64,000 bases of DNA from positions 54,291,949-54,355,948 of the forward strand of contig OY987298.1 of the NCBI GenBank assembly GCA_963920635.1. The letters are read 5' to 3'. The notes beneath the pieces are model-generated. The model did not search any database, was not told the DNA's origin, and saw nothing but the letters and a program-made list of their open reading frames with translations. The position numbers and the translations under genes were made by a program. Shown here piece by piece: positions 56,954-64,000 of the stretch; the first letter of the stretch is position 1, and each line of letters begins with the position of its first letter. Source of the stretch: Pseudeuparius sepicola (taxonomy: Eukaryota; Arthropoda; Insecta; Coleoptera; Anthribidae).

Positions 56954-58502
56954 GTGAGATTGTAGTTTGTTTTCAGTGATTTAGGAGTTTTTACGCCATT
57001 GAATAACACCCAAGAAAAGGCTTTTGAACAATTCAAATCTTGATTGATCGGGGTTAGGAAATATTTGTTTGCACAAGACTGGATATGTGGTTGTATAATT
57101 AATAATGCCGAATAATTTATTTTACTTCATTGCAAGTTTTTTGGTAATTTTTTTATCAAAGATTCTTGTGCCACTTTGCCAATGTAGAAACAACCTATTT
57201 TACATATTATTTTTCCTGCCCTCATTAAATCATTCCTAAATATTGTTTTTAAGTGCAAAAGTATGTTCTATTTTGTGCTGATTTGACTTGCTGGAAATGC
57301 CCATATCTTCAGAATATTCCACTAGAGCTGTTGCTTTAATTTTTGTCATATTTAACATCCATGAAGATGCTGGAGAATTGGGATTTTGTGAAAGAAAACA
57401 CAATAGACTAATACACTAAAAAATTTTCGTGATTTTCACTTAGATTTTCGGACATCGCGGTTATTTGATTTTTTGTGCCTTAATTAAGCCAAAAATGAAA
57501 ACAGAAATTTAAATTTCTATACCAGTGACAGTTCCGGTCCATATGAGGGCATTTCCGAGAATATGTGGAATAATTATTATACAGGGTGATTCACGTAAGT
57601 GGTTCATTAGAAGTTTACGGGGAAGGAGTGCGAATTTTGATTTCAAATTTTGGTTACTTACATAACAGGTTGTAAACTTTCTTTCTAAAATATTTTCAAC
57701 TTCCGATCACTTCCGGTTGTACCGGAAGTCGATAGCAACTTTGTTATTTCAAATAGAACACCCTATATTTTATTACACCATTTGGTTCCCTATCAAATTC
57801 CAAATCTTTTTTCTGAATAGAATGTGTACCCTATTCCTATTTTTTTAGTGTTGCAGCCATCGACCATAGTGATGATAACTTTGAAATTTATGAATCTGGT
57901 AAACTGAAATTTTTGACTGTCGTAGGCGAAAGTCAACTTTATTAAATGGTCTGTATGCCATTTCAAAATATTGTACAGGGTGTTCGGGAAAAAATTCCCA
58001 ATATCAACATCGAAAAATTGGAAAATCTCATTTTTTTCAAATGGAACCCATATTTTTTTATTGCATTGAAATGCTTGTGAAAAGACAGTTCAAAAATATA
58101 TAACACACTCTATGTCTAAATGAAGCGGTTGCTTCGTTATTACGCAAAATACGTATTTTTTCTGCTCTGTATCAACAAAGATGCCATTTCTCAAGGAGCG
58201 TCACATTATAGGAGGCATGGAAAATGAAATAACGCAATTATAATATGAGGGTTGAGGGCTATTTAATAATATTTTTTCCCTGAGAAGCATCAATACAAAA
58301 TTAAATAATACTAACAATTGCATAATAATTATGCATTTGAAAAAACAAGAAACTACATAGGTATAAGTAAAACACTTTATTCATATTATGCTATTTACCT
58401 GTTACGTATTTACATTTGCTTCTCTTTGTTTGGACCTTGCCATGGACTATGAAATTTCCTTCGAACTTTCTGAATTTTCTTTTCGTCAAAGGTGGTAAAT
58501 TC

Positions 58503-59001
58503 ATTTTCCTGCTCCCTCCCCCGTAAGTTTACGTTACATACTTGCCAACAGGCCCGAAAGCGAAAGTCAAATGTTCGAGGTGCCCTGTTATTTTGGTTGC
58601 TAGCTGCGAAAGTGGTTGCTAGGTACAAAAAGTATTGCTTAGCAACCCTTACGCAGCAAAGACCTTAAAACCATTAATAAAATATAGCAGCAACGCGAAT
58701 CTTGCGTCAATTTTAATAGGTTTCACAACAATCGTTTTACAAACTGCTTTTAATCATAAAGAACATGAATTATACCAAAGAAAAATTAATAATTAAAATG
58801 TTTCTCTGGCGTCAAATAAGAGCAGCATAACAGAACAAATTTGACAAGCACCGCGCTACCGGTGGGGTAAGAGTACGCGATTAGTAATTCGTTGATCCAT
58901 GGTTCAAATCCCATACAAAGCTCAACATTTTTTATTTATTTTTTATTATCGCTGCATTCTGCCTCTTATATTTATCACTTATTATCATTTTTAGTAATTG
59001 A
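58503..59001 (+). repeat. tRNA-headed dispersed repeat, copy 2
   Basis: Plus-strand copy of the repeat at 12606-13078. B box GGTTCAAATCC at 58901-58911, A-box-like TGGGGTAAGAG at 58863, between them GCGATTAGTAATTCGTTGA resembling an anticodon arm. About 340 bp precede the tRNA-like part and about 80 bp follow it. Sequence blocks CAGGCCCGAAAGCGAAAGTC and GGTTGCTAGCTGCGAAAGT are shared with copy 1. Confidence 0.65.
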
Positions 59002-59098
59002 ACAAAGGTTATTTTGAAGATCATTATTACTCACAATCTACTCCATATGTATTCAAAGTACCTATAACTTGACATTTTCGGTAGCAGGAAAAATGTAA

Positions 59099-59227
59099 TA
59101 CATTGCACGATGCGTAAGCTCTTTTTTGGCCTCGGAGGTACTTTTAATGACCGAGGCAACTCGCGTTGCCTCGGTTTTTAAACAACCTCCTCGGCCAAAA
59201 AAGTGCACTTACGCATCTGGCAATGTA
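59099..59227. repeat. 129-bp hairpin repeat
   Basis: TACATTGCACGATGCGTAAG and GGCCTCGGAGGT pair with ACCTCCTCGGCC and CTTACGCATCTGGCAATG; the centre has a smaller CGAGGCAAC/GTTGCCTCG hairpin. Probably a small palindromic MITE. Confidence 0.7.
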
Positions 59228-60823
59228 AATAACAATTAAAACTCTAATTGTTCTTTCTAAAATTCTTTTACACTCTCCATGAGTGTAAAACATATTCAAA
59301 ATATCTTGGAACACAATAAATGACAATCACAAATGAAAAATCCATGGCCGCCTATTAGAAAAGGTCCGTTGTTTTTTGATATGGAGCAGCAAAAATACGT
59401 ATTTTGCGTAATAACGAAGCAACCGCTTCATTTAGACATATAGTGTGTTATATCTTTTTGGACTGTCTTTTCATAAGCATTTCAATGGTGCAATAAAAAA
59501 ATATGGGTTCCATTTGAAAAAAATGAGATTTTTCAATTTTTCGATATTGATATTGGGATTTTTTTCCCAAACACCCTGTACAATATTTTCAAATGGCACA
59601 CAGACCATTTAATAAAGCTGACTTTCGCCTACGACAGTCAAAAATTTCAGTTTTCCAGATTCATAAATTTCAAAGTTATCATCACTATGGTCGATGGCTG
59701 CAACACTCAAAAAAATCAAAAATTTGCGAATATCTCGAAAAGGGTTAGGAATAGGGTACACATTCTATTCAGAAAAAAGATTTGGAATTTGATAGGGAAC
59801 CAAATGGTGTAATAAAATATAGGGTGTTCTATTTGAAATAACAAATTTACTATCGACTTCCAGTATAACCGGAAGTGATCGGAAGTTGAAAATATTTTAG
59901 AAAGAAAGTTTACAACCTGTTATATAAGTAACCAAAATTTCAAATTAAAATTCGCACTCCTTCCCCGTAAACTTCTAATGAACCACTTACGTGAATCACC
60001 CTGTATAATTTCTACTTCTAGGAAGCAGTTAAAATGTATTATTACAAAGAATAATCTGTCTATACTTTAAACATCCCCATAAAACCTACTAAATAGATAC
60101 TACCCATTTAAACCACAATTTTCCACTTTTTGCATTGAAACTTTGTGGACTGATAAATGCCTCCTGCTTGTGTCAGTCACCAGTCACCGTGACTGTCAAT
60201 CATAAAGAAAAATCTTTTGTTTGCAGAATTATTTAAAATTTGACTTTTCCAGCAGTTTGTGCTTAGATAGGGATAAAAATGACGAATGCAAAAAGTGTCA
60301 CGTGACTTGCAATCAGGGCCGTCTTAAGCCATGCCGGGGCCCTTGGGCACACAAGAATTTGGGGCCCTTTTGGAAAGTAAATAAAGTGAATGATACATAC
60401 ATTTTTCTGCTATGATAATTGACAAATTAGTTAATCGTTCTTGTAACATTGTTGTTCGCAATTCATTTTTATTCTCTTTAGCTACAATAATTGGTAACCT
60501 TTAAGCAAAGGAATATTCTCGTAGCAACATCAACATTTTTTGGAAAAGTTTTCTTCTAGTTTATCAGGTTATTAGGTTATGTAAGGTTCAGATACATAAA
60601 TCCGCTGATTCCTTTGCTATGTTTTTAAATACTGTCTTAAATGAAAACATTCTGTTTTGAGCTCATATGCATTAATGTCTTTGTGATAGAATTCTGCAAA
60701 TTATTATAATCTTAATAAACATATCTTACACGAAACTTTTCTTTGCAATTCAGCTGTAGTCTCCGATCTGCAACAATTCTTCTAAGTACATTCTTCCAAT
60801 AATTGACTTCTGCGTTATATTAG

Positions 60824-61020
60824 GACAGCAGCTCACTGTCAACTCGCCCACTACTTTTGCTTCTTGAGACATAATTCATCATAAATTGCGTGTGCTGTAA
60901 ACTGTTCTCATGCTCCATTAATAAGTTACTTATATGCTTCCAATCTTTATATCCATTCGGAGAACTCAAATTATGTCCAGTACCAACAGTAGTATTAAAT
61001 AGTCGGCAGCAATAATTGAT
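60824..61020 (-). pseudogene. hAT (TTF/ZMYM1-type) transposase, zinc-finger fragment
   Basis: The minus frame reads INYCCRLFNTT, then NGYKDWKHISNLLMEHENSL and QHTQFMMNYVSRSKS. CCRLF...G..DWKH....L..HE.S..H is the signature of the TTF-type N-terminal domain of ZMYM1-like hAT transposases in insects. The stretch just upstream continues in a shifted frame. It belongs to the 60314-62416 element. Confidence 0.75.
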
Positions 61021-61845
61021 TCATATTACCAAAACAAACTTTCCAACTTTTTATTCCGTACAAATTTCAGTATTAATTGTCTTAAAATTTTGACGGTAGG
61101 TATAAGAAGAGAGTTTGAAGAAACGAAACCATACAGTTTAAACCATTTAAAAGACCTTTTTGATTTTTATTTTTAAATGAAAGGAATAATAATTATTATT
61201 GCAGCTACGATTCCTATTGAAGAAATATTCGAAAGTTTAGTTAGTTGGTATGCTAGAGCCTTGTTTAATTTTATGTATCTACATAAGTATACCACATTCC
61301 TACAAAAATTTAATAAATGTTTTTATCCTGATATCCTAAAATTGCTGTTTGCTTGGAACAAATTATATGTTTCTTCACTTTTCCATTCAAACTTCAATAA
61401 TTATTATTAGTGAAGCTTTGCAAATAACATACTTACTACCTACCCAATTTATTGGTTTTATCTATATTTTTATACATTTTAAACTGTGCCCTCATCTACC
61501 TACGTTTATGGCAGTTAAATGTCGTTAGCTTAACCTTAAAATCTAATTTTGACACATCCTGCTGCTAGGGGAATGATAGAAAGAGCGAAAAAATATATGT
61601 CTGTTGCACAGATTTCTTGGACGGTGAATAAAGGAGCCATTTCCTTTCTAAAGACTCACTATTCGTCAATTTACGGGTGAACATATTTTTCGTCAAGTAT
61701 CTAGTTTTTGTTTTACCGCTTGAATCTGGAAAACTTGTAGAAGTCTCGGAGAAGTCATAATTTTTATTTTGAAGAAACTCTGGCCCTTTTCAAATCCAAA
61801 TATTGTGTACTTCTTCCGTTAAAATTCCGTTAAAGCTTGCAGTTA

Positions 61846-62025
61846 TTAACTCACAGTAGCTTGAAGAGGAGGGTTCAGCATCTGATGATTTTGATCTTGA
61901 GGTGATGAGGATGAAGAATCACTCCACCTATTTGTTTCTTCAACCGTAAAAAATGAAGTAAACTTAGGAAGTTTTTCGATTACTTCTTTTTGAGCTATAA
62001 CTTTTTCTTTTTTATTATCTAACAT
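61846..62025 (-). pseudogene. hAT transposase N-terminal start fragment
   Basis: From ATG (complement 62023-62025) the minus frame gives MLDNKKEKVIAQKEVIEKLP then KFTSFFTVEE and an acidic-serine stretch (RWSDSSSSP), ending at a stop at 61846-61848. A charged start followed by KLPK.TSFF is usual at the N-terminus of ZMYM1/TTF-type hAT proteins. It lies upstream of the zinc-finger fragment in the same orientation. Confidence 0.65.
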
Positions 62026-62590
62026 AATTTCTAATAAACAAACTAAATTACGCTATTTATTGACCGATTTGAAGTTTCACACAACCTCAACCATAGACAA
62101 TCGACCTCTATATGTATAGGCCACGGCGATAAATAACTCTGGTGTTAAAAGTCGAACCCTTCCTGGCCGACCTGTACCCCATACCTACGGCATTCTAGTA
62201 GTATTTTGTGTTTTCATATTTTATATTTTGTGTACGCAACTAATGGGGATATATTGTTTCCTATCCGGGTGTAAAAGGAGGGTAGGAAAGGAAAGTTTCT
62301 TTATTTCGGGCTATATCGGCCTAAAATAGAAAACAATATATCGGCCTTTCGGAACCCCCGGAGAATATGGGCCCTGGGCACGGGCCCCGTGTGCCCTTAT
62401 GGTAAAGACGGCATTGCTTGCAATTACTGAGAAATTTCATTTGTAATTTCTTCTTATTTCACACATTTCTCAGTATACACATTATTTGGTTATTATATGC
62501 TTGGAGTGAAAGTACAAAATAAGCAAAAGGGGAATGTATATGTAGCAACAACAATGTTTATTTTTGATATCCTGTAGTATATATATATTC

Positions 62591-62770
62591 AACAGTATAC
62601 ACAAAATGCCACTCTGGTGTTAGTAATTAATATGTAAAAAAAGAGTTATATTTTTATGGATTTTATATTTTTTCTTATTTTTTAACAGTATACACAAAAT
62701 GCCACTCTGGTTTTAGTAATTTAATATTTTATGGATATTATATTTTTTCTTATTTTTTAATATCACTTAT
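62591..62770. repeat. 93-bp tandem repeat, two units
   Basis: AACAGTATACACAAAATGCC starts at 62591 and again at 62684, each followed by ACTCTGG.GTTAGTAATT and ATTTTTTCTTATTTTTTAA; the second unit has a small deletion. Confidence 0.85.
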
Positions 62771-62927
62771 TTTTTTAATACTAATATTAATTATTAATAT
62801 TAATTATTGGTAATATAACCTTAATACCCTTTTGACACGCTCAAAAACTATATGTTTTTGGTATAAAATTATTCTTCTTTGCAAGAGCAATTCATATAAT
62901 ATGCAATAAAACCTTATTTAACCCTTT

Positions 62928-63716
<789 letters not shown>

Positions 63717-63807
63717 CCAGGTGGTTAAAGAGATAAGTTAATTAATCCATTAAATAACCAGTTAAAAGACAATTATATAATTAATATAATATAATAATTG
63801 AATAATA

Positions 63808-63959
63808 TACAGGGTGTTCCATTAAAAAAACAAGTTTGGCATCAATTTAAACAAACCACAAAAATGCCCATCAAAAATCTCAATCCTCTATAATTTTTTC
63901 TTTAACTCGAAAAATAAAGTAGTTCAGAGGGGGTAAAATGTTATGTGGATCACCCTGTA
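63808..63959. mobile_element. Minimal CAGGGTG element (148-bp body)
   Basis: TA-CAGGGTGTTCCATT at 63808 and CACCCTG-TA ending 63959 enclose about 134 bp that is not palindromic. It shows the smallest unit that still carries both ends and the TA flanks. Confidence 0.65.
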
Positions 63960-64000
63960 CATGCACACTTCTTGCCATGTTTTCTGTACACTGGGAAATA

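Larger units (their letters stand above)
57580..60005. mobile_element. 2.4-kb snap-back element with internal CAGGGTG ends
   Basis: TA-CAGGGTGATTCACG at 57580 and complement ending 60003-TA. The arms are about 590 bp (GAAGTTTACGGGGAAGGAGT, CTTCCGATCACTTCCGG, GTCGATGGCTGCAACAC-type and complements). A second pair of CAGGGTG/CACCCTG ends lies inside the arms at 57975 and 59572, so a second element sits symmetrically within the first. The loop (58170-59395) holds a tRNA-headed repeat and a small hairpin. Confidence 0.85.
60306..62424 (-). mobile_element. Decayed hAT transposon with 8-bp duplication CTTGCAAT
   Basis: The body is 60314-62416 (2,103 bp). Left end CAGGGCCGTCTTAAGCCATG, right end complement of CAATGCCGTCTTTACCATAA, with GGGCCC-rich subterminal sequence on both sides. 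CTTGCAAT flanks it at 60306-60313 and 62417-62424. Two transposase fragments read on the minus strand (next entries); the DDE part is missing, and 61021-61845 between the fragments is not recognised. Confidence 0.9.

Overview
The window is AT-rich, repeat-dense eukaryotic DNA from an arthropod, most likely an insect. It carries GT-AG introns, insect-type short repeats built on GTAGGTACCTAC, a Dong-like LINE in a TAA repeat, and tRNA-headed repeats. It shows no bacterial operon structure. Order cannot be fixed from sequence alone; the very large introns and the TE load suggest a large genome such as those of many beetles or hemipterans.

Only one host gene is recognised: three certain + strand coding exons of a Src-family tyrosine kinase, best matched to insect Src42A. 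They are 36508-36629 (first half of SH2), 43879-44042 (second half of SH2) and 56620-56953 (linker plus kinase N-lobe). Splice phases join them into one frame. A possible 18-nt in-frame microexon lies at 44784-44801. The myristoylation/SH3 exons must lie before base 1 or be unrecognised, and the catalytic-loop and C-tail exons lie beyond 64000. So most of the window is probably intron: more than 36 kb upstream, then 7.2 kb, 12.6 kb and more than 7 kb.

The rest is a graveyard of mobile elements. The dominant component, about 17 copies, is a set of long inverted-repeat (snap-back) elements. Most have CAGGGTG at both ends and sit between TA dinucleotides: 10488-14405, 15599-17122, 17121-17514, 17667-19434, 19836-21030, 21393-22305, 26968-27596, 33129-34007, 36740-38600, 38599-39450, 39782-41217, 42070-42789, 43000-43212, 46325-46700, 51822-52543, 52932-56381, 57580-60005 and 63808-63959. 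Two keep transposase fragments of IS630/Tc1/mariner type: the N-terminal helix-turn-helix region at 16223-16435 and a C-terminal tail at 33550-33712. I therefore read the family as long-TIR, internally deleted mariner-like elements.

Other elements are dated by clean target duplications. These are two copies of a 1.2-kb element with 9-bp duplications (1928-3141, 28686-29881), a 639-bp element with an 8-bp duplication (11731-12369), hAT-type elements (31141-31834 and 60314-62416, the latter with TTF-type transposase remnants), a piggyBac-like element (62932-63712) and two families of TTAA palindromic MITEs (13499, 18964 and 22730; 13115 and 43545). LINE remnants are a Dong/R4-like 3' end (3703-4407) and an endonuclease-domain fragment (5145-5530).

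Three separate inverted-repeat elements carry the same hammerhead-ribozyme-like core (CTGANGA, stem-loop, GAAAC) with a pairing stem I: 37862-37906/38184-38228, 39531-39575/42890-42936 and 53645-53690. This pattern is known from Penelope-like elements and is the most unusual structural signal here, together with the long hairpins that must be transcribed inside the kinase pre-mRNA.
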